NCBI GenBank assembly: GCA_946892665.1
Contig: CAMPOT010000001.1
Coordinates: forward strand, 1,798,001 to 1,862,000
Direction: 5' to 3'
DNA: 64,000 nt
From: Chryseobacterium sp. Marseille-Q5410
GTDB lineage: Bacteria > Bacteroidota > Bacteroidia > Flavobacteriales > Weeksellaceae
This document shows positions 10,983 to 19,412 of this stretch, in pieces; the stretch's first letter is position 1, and each line of letters starts with the position of its first letter. Under the pieces are notes generated by a model that saw only the letters and a program-made list of their open reading frames with translations, was not told the DNA's origin and made no database searches. The translations under genes and the position numbers were made by a program.

Positions 10983-13055
10983 TTAATGACTTAACATTTC
11001 CTTTATTTTCTCAGAAACTTTTTCCGCATTAGGCAGCATTTCTTTTTCTAGAATTAAATTGATTGGAACTGCAGGTAAATTTAACGAACCCACGGCTTCA
11101 ACCGGCGCATCTAAAAATCTGAAACAATTCTTAGAAATTCTGTGAGCAAAAGCTTCGGCGAAGGAATTATTAATCTGTTCTTCTGTTAAAACTATACATT
11201 TCCCGTGAAGTTTTACCCTTTCAAAAACAAGTTTTTCATCAAGTGGAATTAAAGTTCTCAGGTCAATGATTTCAACTCTGCCTTCAAATGATTTTGCAGC
11301 TTCTTTCGCCCAGTAAACGCCCATTCCGTAAGTAACAATGACCAAAGTTCGGCCTTTCTCAGTTTCAGACTTATCAGTTTCTTTGATGATGTTAGCTTTT
11401 CCGAACGGTAAAATATAATCTTCCGCAGGTTCTATGGTTTTTGCATCTTCCGTTCCTGGAACTTTACTCCAATACAAACCTTTATGTTCCAACATAATCA
11501 CCGGATTAGGATCATAGAAAGCAGCTTTTAACAATCCTTTAAAATCTGCTGCATTGCTTGGATAGGCGATTTTAATTCCTTTGATATTCGCCAAAATACT
11601 TTCCACGCTTCCGCTGTGATAAGGCCCACCGCCACCGTACGCACCGATCGGAACGCGAATAATATTACTCACCGGGAATTTCCCGTTGGATAAATAATTT
11701 GATTTCGAAATTTCGGTAATCAATTGGTTAAGTCCGGGATAGATATAATCGGCAAATTGCACTTCGACAATCGGTTTTAAACCTACAGCACTCATTCCTA
11801 CGGTAGAACCGATGATATACGCCTCCTGAATTGGGGTATTAAACACTCTTTTTTTACCAAATTTTTTACCTAAAGTCACGGTTTCTCGAAAAACGCCGCC
11901 TATTCTTTCACCCACGTCCTGTCCATAAAGCAAAGCTTCCGGATGTTTCCACAACAATTCCTGAATGGCATGAATCGCTGCATCCACCATCACAATTTTT
12001 TCCTGACCTTTCGGTTCTCTTTCACCCGATTCCTCGGCGATTGGAGTAGGAGCGAAGACGTGATTTTCTACAGTTTCCGCTTTAGGATTTTCAGAATTTT
12101 GCGCTTTTTCGAAAGCTTGTTCTGCTTCTAGGCGTGCTTTTTTTTCAATTTGCTTTAATAAATCCTCATCAGCACCATTCTCCAACAATTGATTTCTAAG
12201 AATATTTCCAGGATCCTGAGCTCGATGTTTAATTAAATCTTCTTCATCACGATAAAATTCTCTGCGAACACCGGAAGTATGGTGACCTATTAAAACCGTT
12301 TTTGCACAGACTAACATCGGTTTACGTTCTGCACGAACGAAATCAACGGCTTTTTTCATCGCCAGAAAGCTTGCCTCGAAATCGGTTCCATCCACTTTCA
12401 TTCGGTTTAGCCCCACAAATCCTGCCGCGAAATCATATGCATCGGAAGTTCGGGCTTCTTCTTTGGTTACGGAAATTCCCCATTCATTGTCTTGAACTAA
12501 AAATATTATAGGCAACTGGTGCAAGGCGGCAAACTGAAACGCTTCGGAAACTTCACCTTCTGTAATAGAATTATCACCGAAACTGCACACTACAACAGGG
12601 TTTTTCTCGAATTTTTTTAAATTAAAATCCTGAATATATTTAATCCCCTGCGCAACGCCAGTGGTGGGAATTGCCTGCATTCCCGTGGCAGAACTTTGAT
12701 GAATAATTTTGGGTAAATCTTCTTCCAAACTCGACGGATGGGAATAGTACGATCTTCCGCCAGAAAATGGATCGTCCGCTTTTGCCAGTAATTGCAACAT
12801 TAAACGATAAGGCTCAAAACCAATACCGAGCAGCATACTTTCGTCGCGATAGTAAGGCGAAACCCAATCTTCTTTGGTTAATTGATAGGCGGTTGCCAAC
12901 TGAATTGCTTCGTGGCCGCGAGAAGTAGAATGAACGTATTTACAAATATTTCGGTTTTCTTCGTAGATATCTGCCATTGCTTTGGCAAGCATCATGTGGT
13001 TGAAAGCCTTTAATAAAATCTCCTTTGAAACCTTTTGTTTTGTATCAATTTCCAT
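10983..13055 (-). CDS. 2-oxoacid dehydrogenase E1, alpha and beta subunits fused
   Basis: A 690-residue fusion. The N-terminal half is an E1 alpha with SRGHEA and the thiamine-diphosphate segment FGDNSITEGEVSEAF...NEWGIS. After a charged linker (about 325-350) comes an E1 beta half with LLYGQDVGERIGGVFRET, EVQFADYIYP and GAYGGGGPYHSG. Such fusions serve branched-chain 2-oxoacid dehydrogenase complexes in Bacteroidota and decarboxylate the acid before transfer to an E2 lipoyl group. No E2 or E3 gene is adjacent; the E2 at 61.9-63.6 kb is of the pyruvate type. ATG 13055 is preferred over TTG 13064. Exact substrate is inferred. Confidence 0.88.
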   Translation of the reverse strand: MEIDTKQKVSKEILLKAFNHMMLAKAMADIYEENRNICKYVHSTSRGHEAIQLATAYQLTKEDWVSPYYRDESMLLGIGFEPYRLMLQLLAKADDPFSGGRSYYSHPSSLEEDLPKIIHQSSATGMQAIPTTGVAQGIKYIQDFNLKKFEKNPVVVCSFGDNSITEGEVSEAFQFAALHQLPIIFLVQDNEWGISVTKEEARTSDAYDFAAGFVGLNRMKVDGTDFEASFLAMKKAVDFVRAERKPMLVCAKTVLIGHHTSGVRREFYRDEEDLIKHRAQDPGNILRNQLLENGADEDLLKQIEKKARLEAEQAFEKAQNSENPKAETVENHVFAPTPIAEESGEREPKGQEKIVMVDAAIHAIQELLWKHPEALLYGQDVGERIGGVFRETVTLGKKFGKKRVFNTPIQEAYIIGSTVGMSAVGLKPIVEVQFADYIYPGLNQLITEISKSNYLSNGKFPVSNIIRVPIGAYGGGGPYHSGSVESILANIKGIKIAYPSNAADFKGLLKAAFYDPNPVIMLEHKGLYWSKVPGTEDAKTIEPAEDYILPFGKANIIKETDKSETEKGRTLVIVTYGMGVYWAKEAAKSFEGRVEIIDLRTLIPLDEKLVFERVKLHGKCIVLTEEQINNSFAEAFAHRISKNCFRFLDAPVEAVGSLNLPAVPINLILEKEMLPNAEKVSEKIKEMLSH

Positions 13056-13136
13056 AGTTAACAAAGATAAAAATTTTAATGAAAGTGAAATATCTTAGCA
13101 TTTTCGGTAAAAAATAGAGTATTGCAAGATTGCATT

Positions 13137-13173
13137 AACAAAAAGCCAAAGCAGTTTTCATACTTTGGCTTTG
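13137..13173 (-). terminator. Terminator after the acyl-CoA dehydrogenase gene
   Basis: Perfect 10-bp stem AAAGCCAAAG / CTTTGGCTTT with an 11-base loop; on the minus strand it is followed by CTTTTTGTT. Confidence 0.75.
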
Positions 13174-13195
13174 TTGATTTTTTTTAATATAAATT

Positions 13196-14377
13196 TTATC
13201 CGAATGCGTTAATTCCCGTCACATCCATTCCTGTAATGAGCAAATGAATATCGTGGGTTCCTTCATAAGTGATCACTGATTCTAAGTTTGCAGCGTGGCG
13301 CATCATCGGAAATTCGCCCATAATTCCCATTCCACCGAGTATTTGTCGGGATTCTCTAGCAATATCTATTGCCATTTTCACATTGTTTCTCTTTGCCATA
13401 GAAATTTGCGCAGGAGTGGCTTTATGAGCATTTTTCAAATTTCCTAATTGCAGACAAAGCAGTTGTGCTTTCGTAATTTCGGTAAGGAATTCTGCAATTT
13501 TTTTCTGTTGCAATTGGAAAGATGCGATTGGTTTCCCGAACTGTTTTCTTTCTTTTGAATATTGCACCGCGGTACAAAAACAATCGATTGCAGCACCGAT
13601 AACTCCCCAAGAAATACCGTAGCGAGCCGAGTTTAAACAAGATAAAGGCCCTTTTAGACCATCTACTTTTGGCAATAAATTTTCTTTGGGAACTTTAACA
13701 TTATTGAAAACCAATTCGCCTGTTTTAGACGCACGAAGACTCCATTTATTATGGGTTTCCGGAGTTGTAAATCCTTCAAAACCTCTTTCTACAATCAATC
13801 CCTGTACTTTTCCTTCTTCATTCTTTGCCCAAACTACTGCGATATCGCAAAGCGGCGCATTGGTAATCCACATTTTGGCACCGTTTAATAAATAATGATC
13901 GCCTTTGTCTTGGAAATGAGTTTCCATAGAGCCGGGATCGGAACCGTGGTTAGGTTCAGTTAAACCAAATGCTCCGATCATTTCACCGGAAGCTAACTGA
14001 GGAAGGAATTTTCTTTTTTGCTCCTCGGAACCATATTCATTAATAGGAAACATCACTAAAGAACTCTGAACCGAAGCAGCGGAACGAACAGCAGAATCGC
14101 CTCTTTCTAATTCCTGCATGATGATTCCGTAGGAAATTTGGTCCAATCCGGCTCCTCCGTATTCTTCAGGAATGTACGGACCGAGCGCTCCAATTTTCCC
14201 CAATTCTTTCATTAACCCGGGAATATCGGTGTGGTTTTGCGCGGCTTCATCTATTTTGGGCATCACGAAACTTTCAACCCAATCTCTAACAGATTGACGG
14301 ATTAACTTGTGCTCATCGGTTAAAAGATCATCCAACAAATAATAATCTGGGATGGTTGTGAGCGGGTAATATGACAT
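13196..14377 (-). CDS. Acyl-CoA dehydrogenase, glutaryl-CoA dehydrogenase-like
   Basis: FAD enzyme of 393 residues. The N-terminal helical domain (residues ~15-130) is followed by the middle beta domain with GAFGLTEPNHGSDPGSM and WITNAPLCDIAVVWAK. The C-terminal helical domain has ERKQFGKPIASFQLQQ and the YEGTHDIHLL segment, whose Glu is the catalytic base in glutaryl-CoA dehydrogenases. These oxidise and decarboxylate glutaryl-CoA to crotonyl-CoA in lysine and tryptophan breakdown. General acyl-CoA activity cannot be excluded. It has its own terminator and is 140 bp upstream of the E1 fusion gene on the same strand. Confidence 0.88.
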   Translation of the reverse strand: MSYYPLTTIPDYYLLDDLLTDEHKLIRQSVRDWVESFVMPKIDEAAQNHTDIPGLMKELGKIGALGPYIPEEYGGAGLDQISYGIIMQELERGDSAVRSAASVQSSLVMFPINEYGSEEQKRKFLPQLASGEMIGAFGLTEPNHGSDPGSMETHFQDKGDHYLLNGAKMWITNAPLCDIAVVWAKNEEGKVQGLIVERGFEGFTTPETHNKWSLRASKTGELVFNNVKVPKENLLPKVDGLKGPLSCLNSARYGISWGVIGAAIDCFCTAVQYSKERKQFGKPIASFQLQQKKIAEFLTEITKAQLLCLQLGNLKNAHKATPAQISMAKRNNVKMAIDIARESRQILGGMGIMGEFPMMRHAANLESVITYEGTHDIHLLITGMDVTGINAFG

Positions 14378-14452
14378 AATTTTTAGATTTGCCTAAAATT
14401 AGGATTTTTCGGAAATATGGCAAATTTTAAAGGAAAATATTAGAATATGATT

Positions 14453-15196
14453 TTAGTTTTTACGCTTAAATCTGTATAAATAAGGAGCTTTGTTTGCTGA
14501 ACCATCAAAAAACTTCTCTAATCTTTCAAGAATGTTGAGCGCCAGAATTTTCCGTTGGAAATTGTTTCTTCTGTATTTTTCATCGAGTACCGTTTCATAA
14601 ACGGTTTGCAAATCTTTCATGGTGAATTTTTCCGGAAGTAAATTATTCGCCACGATTTGCGTATCGATATTTTTACGGATATGATTTAATCCCACTTCAA
14701 TAATTCTATCATGATCGAAAGCCAGTTTGGGAAGTTTGTTCACCTCAAACCAAGCGCAGGTTTCGTTGAGAGAATTGGGAAAGGTTCCAGCTAAATTAAA
14801 ATCTATCAGACTGCAATATCCCACCGTGATAAATCGCTGGAAAATCCAGTGATCCGGGGGAACTTCGATATTTTTATGTTTGAGTAGGATTTGGTGTGCA
14901 TTGTTGGCTGTGCGATTAATCTGTCCGAAAGTATGGAACTGTTCCAGGAAAGTATCCGACAAATGCGTTCTTTCATAAAGCACACGGGAAGCGGCATCAG
15001 ATAAGTCCTCATCATTGAAAACAAAGCCGCCCGGAATTGACCATACATCCAATTCATGGTATTTCAGGAGTAACACTTTCAAAATACCATGATCAAAACC
15101 AAAAATGGTACAATCAACCGAGATATGCTCAACAAATTGCTGGGTATCAATAAGTTGCTGTAAATTCTGTTTATTTTTACTATCGTCGATTTTCAT
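14453..15196 (-). CDS. Nudix-domain transcription regulator, NrtR-like
   Basis: A 247-residue protein with an N-terminal Nudix fold (VDCTIFGFDHGILKVLLLKY, then WSIPGGFVFNDEDLSDAA) and a C-terminal winged-helix region (FTMKDLQTVYETVLDEKY, NNFQRKIL). The catalytic Nudix box is degraded: RVLYERTHL stands where REx2EE is required, so hydrolysis is unlikely. This fits the NrtR group of repressors that bind ADP-ribose or sugar-type ligands and control NAD or sugar genes. No NAD or sugar operon is adjacent. ATG 15196 is chosen over TTG 15205. Confidence 0.82.
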   Translation of the reverse strand: MKIDDSKNKQNLQQLIDTQQFVEHISVDCTIFGFDHGILKVLLLKYHELDVWSIPGGFVFNDEDLSDAASRVLYERTHLSDTFLEQFHTFGQINRTANNAHQILLKHKNIEVPPDHWIFQRFITVGYCSLIDFNLAGTFPNSLNETCAWFEVNKLPKLAFDHDRIIEVGLNHIRKNIDTQIVANNLLPEKFTMKDLQTVYETVLDEKYRRNNFQRKILALNILERLEKFFDGSANKAPYLYRFKRKN

Positions 15197-15287
15197 ATAA
15201 AGCAAATCTAATAATTATTTTCTTTGTTTTAAGACATAAGATTTAAAATAAAAAAAACTTCGGTGTAAGTGATTTTTAACCTTCAAA

Positions 15288-15316
15288 TAAAAAAGCAACC
15301 CAGTTCGGTTGCTCTT
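15288..15316 (-). terminator. Terminator after the 170-residue lipoprotein gene
   Basis: Stem AGCAACC / GGTTGCT with a 6-base loop; on the minus strand it ends in a T run. Confidence 0.75.
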
Positions 15317-15342
15317 ACTCATTTGTTGTAATAACTTTGTTA

Positions 15343-15855
15343 TTATTTTATATTAAAATTCTTCTCAAAACCATTACAATCAACTTGTTTCAAGGTATTT
15401 CCTTGATATTTTAGTTGGTTTGGATTCGCATAAAAATCTTTGTTTCCTTCGGTTTGGTGATCACCAATTCCTTCTATTAATTCACCACTTTTTTTCAAGA
15501 AGTAAATTTCCCGTTCGGAAGCCGTTCCTTCAGCTTGAAAAGTATAGCTTAATTTTAGGGTATCACCATTTTGGGTACCCATTACATCACCGAAAGAGCT
15601 GTCTTTTTCGAAGTTCTTATAGCGCATTTTTCCGGTAATTGTGCCTAAATTATCATCCAAAGAAACAAAAACAGAATCTTTTCCATTGGCTGCAAAATAG
15701 CAAGATTGTAGGGTAGAAGGTGCTATCGGTTCAGTAGATTCGGGAACTGTAATAGAATCGGGTGCTGTAGTTTCTGAACTTACAGTTTCGCTAGATTTTT
15801 TCTCACAACTCAAAGCTGTAATCATGATCAATGCTGATAAAATATAATTTTTCAT
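15343..15855 (-). CDS. Lipoprotein of unknown function
   Basis: A 170-residue protein with lipoprotein signal MKNYILSALIMITALSC (lipobox ALSC). A Ser/Thr/Pro/Glu-rich linker (about residues 19-48) follows, then a beta-rich domain with SCYFAANGKDSVFVSLDD and TITGKMRYKNFEKDSSFG. The linker suggests a surface- or periplasm-exposed lipid-anchored domain. I do not recognise a named family beyond a general resemblance to small lipoproteins of Chryseobacterium relatives. It is a single gene with its own terminator and a long AT-rich upstream region. Confidence 0.75.
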   Translation of the reverse strand: MKNYILSALIMITALSCEKKSSETVSSETTAPDSITVPESTEPIAPSTLQSCYFAANGKDSVFVSLDDNLGTITGKMRYKNFEKDSSFGDVMGTQNGDTLKLSYTFQAEGTASEREIYFLKKSGELIEGIGDHQTEGNKDFYANPNQLKYQGNTLKQVDCNGFEKNFNIK

Positions 15856-16383
15856 AACAGTAGTAATTGCGGTAAATGTAATTATTTTTTTTAAAAAAAA
15901 TAAATATTATGTTAAATACAATAACATTTTCAATCCAATAATTTAGGAACAAAAATAAAAATCTTAACAATTAATAGCATCCTGGTATTAGGATGATGAT
16001 TTGTTATAGTTTAACTTAAAATATATTAAGGAAGATATTATCGGAAAAATATTCAAACTTTCAAATGATTTTAATCGCTGAGAATCCTACAAGTAAAATT
16101 ATTTTGACGTTCATCTAAATAAATTTAGCTTTAAAAAAAATTCAAAGATATTACTAGATGACATATAAATCTAAATACAATAAAATTAGATGTGTAAAAA
16201 TTAGAAAGAGAACAAAATCCTAATCGCTGAGAATCGCCTAAAAATTAATCTGTGACAAATTATCGGGAAATATGATCCTTTTGGGAATTGGTTTACTTTT
16301 AGAATCTGTACGATAATCATCATTCACACAAAACTATAAAACCTCCTATAATTTATATTATGTTAAATAGAAAATGCAATTGC
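15856..16383. other. AT-rich intergenic region without a gene
   Basis: About 530 bp with no credible reading frame. It holds an exact 15-base direct repeat, TAATCGCTGAGAATC, at 16072-16086 and 16221-16235. It is presumably the upstream region of the lipoprotein gene; no riboswitch or tRNA shape is seen. Confidence 0.55.
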
Positions 16384-16411
16384 ATAAAAAAACCTCCGTT
16401 CAGCGAAGGTT
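16384..16411 (-). terminator. Terminator after the doxX-family gene
   Basis: On the minus strand AACCTTCG / CGGAGGTT pair with one G-U, a 5-base loop and a run of seven T. Confidence 0.75.
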
Positions 16412-16438
16412 GTAAAATTATGGTGAATTTTGCAAAAA

Positions 16439-16870
16439 CTACCAACTGGAAGTTTCTCTTCTTTTCGAAATCAAATGATCAATTGAATATCTTCCTGGTC
16501 CGAAAGCCATTACTAAAAGGTAAATCGATAAATATAACAAACTGGTTTCCTTCCTTTCAAACGCATCGCCACCACGAACAACCAAGCCGGCAACTGCCAT
16601 GGTAATCATCAAGAAAAATACAGCAGGCCTCGTGAAAAGTCCCAAGATAAAAAATATCGAACATACAAATTCTGCGAAAACGGCTAATATTAATGATATT
16701 TTCGGGCCTAATCCAAGAAAATCAAAAAACTTTATTTCTTCGCCGGATAATAATTGCTGAAGTTTTGGAAAACCGTGTGACAACATTGCAAATCCTACAA
16801 AAACCCTTATCACAAGCAACACGATATCAACTAGCTGTGGATTGCTCTTGGCTGAAGTTAAAAAATTCAT
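16439..16870 (-). CDS. DoxX family membrane protein
   Basis: A 143-residue membrane protein with four hydrophobic helices. It has the DoxX/SURF4-like start IVLLVIRVFVGFAMLSHGFPKL, then FAEFVCSIFFILGLFTRPAV and the C-terminal ALxFGPGRYSIDHLI type end (FGPGRYSIDHLIS). Family members are often linked to redox or thiosulfate metabolism, but many are of unknown role. It follows era downstream (63 bp apart, same strand) and ends in a terminator. Confidence 0.88.
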   Translation of the reverse strand: MNFLTSAKSNPQLVDIVLLVIRVFVGFAMLSHGFPKLQQLLSGEEIKFFDFLGLGPKISLILAVFAEFVCSIFFILGLFTRPAVFFLMITMAVAGLVVRGGDAFERKETSLLYLSIYLLVMAFGPGRYSIDHLISKRRETSSW

Positions 16871-16933
16871 GAAAAAAATATTTTATCAAAAATAAGAAAA
16901 TTCCTTCGCAATGTCAATGAATTCGTGAATTCT

Positions 16934-17809
16934 TTATCGATACCCGAAATTTTTCAGGTCTCGATCGTTTTTACGCCAATCTTTTTTCACTTTCACGAAA
17001 AGATTTAAATGAATTTTCTTGGAAAAGAATTTCTCCAAATCCAATCTCGCCTCGGTTCCTACTTTTTTTATCGCTTCCCCTTTGTGGCCGATGATGATTC
17101 CCTTTTGCGTATCCCGTTCGACATAAATAATGGAATCAATGAAAATAATTCCTTCCTTTTCCTTGAACATTTCTGTGACAACCTCCACCGAATAAGGAAT
17201 TTCTTTCTCGTAATTAAGCAAAATTTTCTCTCGGATTGCTTCATTTACAAAGAATCTTTCTGGTTTATCGGTGTATTGATCTTTGTCGTAATATGGCGGA
17301 TTTTCTGGCAAAAGCGATTTCAGTTTCGGTAAAATAACTTCGGTGTTGAACCCTTTCAATGCGGAGATCGGTAGGATCTCTGCCTTTGGAATTCTTTCGT
17401 GCCACATTTCCATGGCTTTTTCTAAATCTTCCTGGTTGGACGCATCAATTTTATTCACTAAAATCAATACCGGAACCGGAATTTTATTCAGCTTTTCAAC
17501 TAAAAAATCAAAAGGTTCTGCTTTGTCCAAAATATCTACAATAAACAAGAAAACATCGGCATCTTGTAAAGAATCTTTTACAAAATCCATCATTTTTTCT
17601 TGCAAGCCATATTTCGGTTCTAAAACTCCCGGAGTATCGGAAAAAACAATCTGTAAATCTTCTTCATTATAAATTCCAAAAATTCTATGTCTTGTCGTTT
17701 GTGCTTTTTGGGTAACAATTGCGAGCTTCTCTCCCATCAATTGGTTTAGAAGGGTTGATTTACCTGCGTTGGGCTTACCAACGATATTTACGAATCCTGC
17801 TTTGTGCAT
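16934..17809 (-). CDS. era: GTPase Era
   Basis: Era of 291 residues. The N-terminal GTPase domain has G1 GKPNAGKST near residue 11, G2 TTRHR, G3 DTPG, G4 NKID and G5 SALKG. A C-terminal KH domain (residues ~200-285) has the GHKG loop. Era binds 16S rRNA and helps assemble the 30S subunit. The frame extends to 17869, but ATG 17809 is right: the G1 motif sits at the usual distance, and a TATCTTTG -7 box lies at 17867-17874, which the longer version would partly translate. Confidence 0.96.
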   Translation of the reverse strand: MHKAGFVNIVGKPNAGKSTLLNQLMGEKLAIVTQKAQTTRHRIFGIYNEEDLQIVFSDTPGVLEPKYGLQEKMMDFVKDSLQDADVFLFIVDILDKAEPFDFLVEKLNKIPVPVLILVNKIDASNQEDLEKAMEMWHERIPKAEILPISALKGFNTEVILPKLKSLLPENPPYYDKDQYTDKPERFFVNEAIREKILLNYEKEIPYSVEVVTEMFKEKEGIIFIDSIIYVERDTQKGIIIGHKGEAIKKVGTEARLDLEKFFSKKIHLNLFVKVKKDWRKNDRDLKNFGYR

Positions 17810-17866
17810 TATTTCTTTTTTTAAATAAATTAAATAATATTGATCCGCGTAATTTGTGAATCCCTG

Positions 17867-17874
17867 CAAAGATA
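17867..17874 (-). promoter_or_regulatory. -7 promoter element of era
   Basis: Minus-strand TATCTTTG matches the Bacteroidota TAnnTTTG box; the -33 element is weak (TTT-rich). It overlaps the end of the extended era frame and supports ATG 17809. Confidence 0.5.
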
Positions 17875-17920
17875 GTGAAACATTGTTTGACCATTAAAGT
17901 TACAAAAGGATTTTTATCGC

Positions 17921-17951
17921 TTTGCAGTAAATGTCAGAAAAACTATCTTTG
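17921..17951 (+). promoter_or_regulatory. Bacteroidota-type promoter of the T9SS protein gene
   Basis: TTTG (17921-17924), 19 bp, then TATCTTTG (17944-17951). The ATG at 17962 is only 10 bp past the box, so the leader must be very short. It is divergent with the era promoter. Confidence 0.7.
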
Positions 17952-17961
17952 CAAGAAAACT

Positions 17962-18639
17962 ATGAAACAATTTCTATTTTTTTTATTTATCTCGAATTTT
18001 TTCTCCGCTCAGAATTCCGATTTACTTCATACAAATTGGAAGATTACAAAAATGGTAAGTGAAGTTCAACCGGATCAATTTCCACCTTCCATGCCCTATC
18101 AACAGGTTACCAATTTTGCAGCGACTGATCCACAACTTAATTTGTCTTTTTTCAATATCGTCTCAGCTAATTTATCGTTTAGTGGGCAGGAGGTGTTTAC
18201 GGTAAATAGTAAAGCTTGCACATTAGCAGATTATTGGGGTGATAATGGAGAAGTAAATCAATTTTTTGCCTCTTTATGCGCTTTTTTCGAGATTGGGCAT
18301 AGTTATCATTATTACATTGGAAATACTGGCAATGAAAAAACCTTAGTTATTCACAATGCGATATTTGAAGAGATCCATTTTATATCCAACAATCTTGCAA
18401 CTACAGAAAATAAATTATCCCAATATAAAATTGCTCCAAATCCGGTAACCACGATTTTGACTGTCCAAAATTCAGTGGGAATAAATTCTGTCGAATTATT
18501 TGACGTGTCAGGAAAATCAGTTTATGAATTAAAAAAGGAGAATGCCAAAACCTTGGATATTGATATGAGAAATTTCGATACCGGAACTTATTTTATCAAA
18601 TTAAATAATGATAAAACTTTTAAGATTATTAAAGAATAA
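17962..18639 (+). CDS. Secreted protein with type IX secretion sorting domain
   Basis: A 225-residue protein with signal peptide MKQFLFFLFISNFFSAQ, a middle domain of about 125 residues (starts LLHTNWKITKM, resembling small heme/META-like or lipocalin-like secreted domains, not assignable), and a C-terminal Por/T9SS sorting domain: YKIAPNPVTT, SVELFDVSGKSVYEL, FDTGTYFIKL and a basic KTFKIIKE end. The cargo is exported by Sec, then crosses the outer membrane by type IX secretion and is surface-attached or released. ATG 17962 is chosen over 17875 because the signal peptide and promoter both require it. Confidence 0.85.
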   Translation: MKQFLFFLFISNFFSAQNSDLLHTNWKITKMVSEVQPDQFPPSMPYQQVTNFAATDPQLNLSFFNIVSANLSFSGQEVFTVNSKACTLADYWGDNGEVNQFFASLCAFFEIGHSYHYYIGNTGNEKTLVIHNAIFEEIHFISNNLATTENKLSQYKIAPNPVTTILTVQNSVGINSVELFDVSGKSVYELKKENAKTLDIDMRNFDTGTYFIKLNNDKTFKIIKE

Positions 18640-18644
18640 TTTGA

Positions 18645-19412
18645 TTATTTTTTGAAAACTATCGGAAGAATTTCATTTTCTATCAAACCGAAATTTGCTC
18701 GCTCTGCTGCGGAGAATTTTTTCGAATAAAAATTGGCATCCACCTGAAAACCACTCTTTCTCAATCGATCGAGATAATCCATTCCGTACCAGCGAACATG
18801 GTCGTACTGGCCAAAATGTTTTTGTCTTTCTTTAGGATCTTTGATGGAAAAATCTTCGTAAGTTGTTTCTAAAGAATTCTTCATGGGAACTTGGAAAATT
18901 CCCCAGCCGCCTTTTTTCATCACGCGATAAAGCTCACTCATGGCCTTTTTATCGTCTTCGATATGTTCTAAAACGTGGTTGCAGAAAATCACATCGAAAC
19001 TTTCGTCCTCAAAAGGTAAATCTAAAATATCCGCTTTTACATCAACGATGGGTGAAAATAAATCAGCTGAAATATATTCCAGGTGGTCCATTTTTCGAAA
19101 TTTTCTCAGAAATTCCTGCTCCGGAGCAATGTGCAAAACTTTGTATTTTTTAGTAAAAAAATCGGTTTCATTCTGCAGATAAAGCCACATTTGACGATGT
19201 CTTTCTAAACTTAAAGTCCCCGGAGAAAGCGCATTTTCCCGCTGTTTACCATAACCATAAGGTAGAAATTTGCGATAAGATTTCCCATCGATCGGATCGG
19301 TTAATTTGTTTCCTTTGAAAAATAAATAAATCAACGGACGCAAAAAAATGCTTAAATTAATAAGCATCGGACGAGGAATTTTATTGAGTAGAAATTTTGC
19401 GATTTCTTTCAT
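18645..19412 (-). CDS. SAM-dependent methyltransferase, class I
   Basis: A 255-residue protein. A hydrophobic segment (~17-35) precedes a Methyltransf_11-type core: VLHIAPEQEFLRKF (motif I, atypical without GxGxG), DILDLPFEDESFDVIFCNHV (motifs II-III) and VLEHIEDDKKAM, then GGWGIFQVPM. It ends with a 60-residue tail (GQYDHVRWYGMDYLDRL) common in sugar- or lipid-linked methyltransferases. Substrate unknown. Its ATG overlaps the stop of map by one base (TAATG), so translation is probably coupled. Confidence 0.85.
   Translation of the reverse strand: MKEIAKFLLNKIPRPMLINLSIFLRPLIYLFFKGNKLTDPIDGKSYRKFLPYGYGKQRENALSPGTLSLERHRQMWLYLQNETDFFTKKYKVLHIAPEQEFLRKFRKMDHLEYISADLFSPIVDVKADILDLPFEDESFDVIFCNHVLEHIEDDKKAMSELYRVMKKGGWGIFQVPMKNSLETTYEDFSIKDPKERQKHFGQYDHVRWYGMDYLDRLRKSGFQVDANFYSKKFSAAERANFGLIENEILPIVFKK

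Noticed and set aside
16360..16605. 81-codon plus-strand frame at the doxX-family 3' end
   Set aside because: It crosses the terminator and runs antisense to the DoxX gene.
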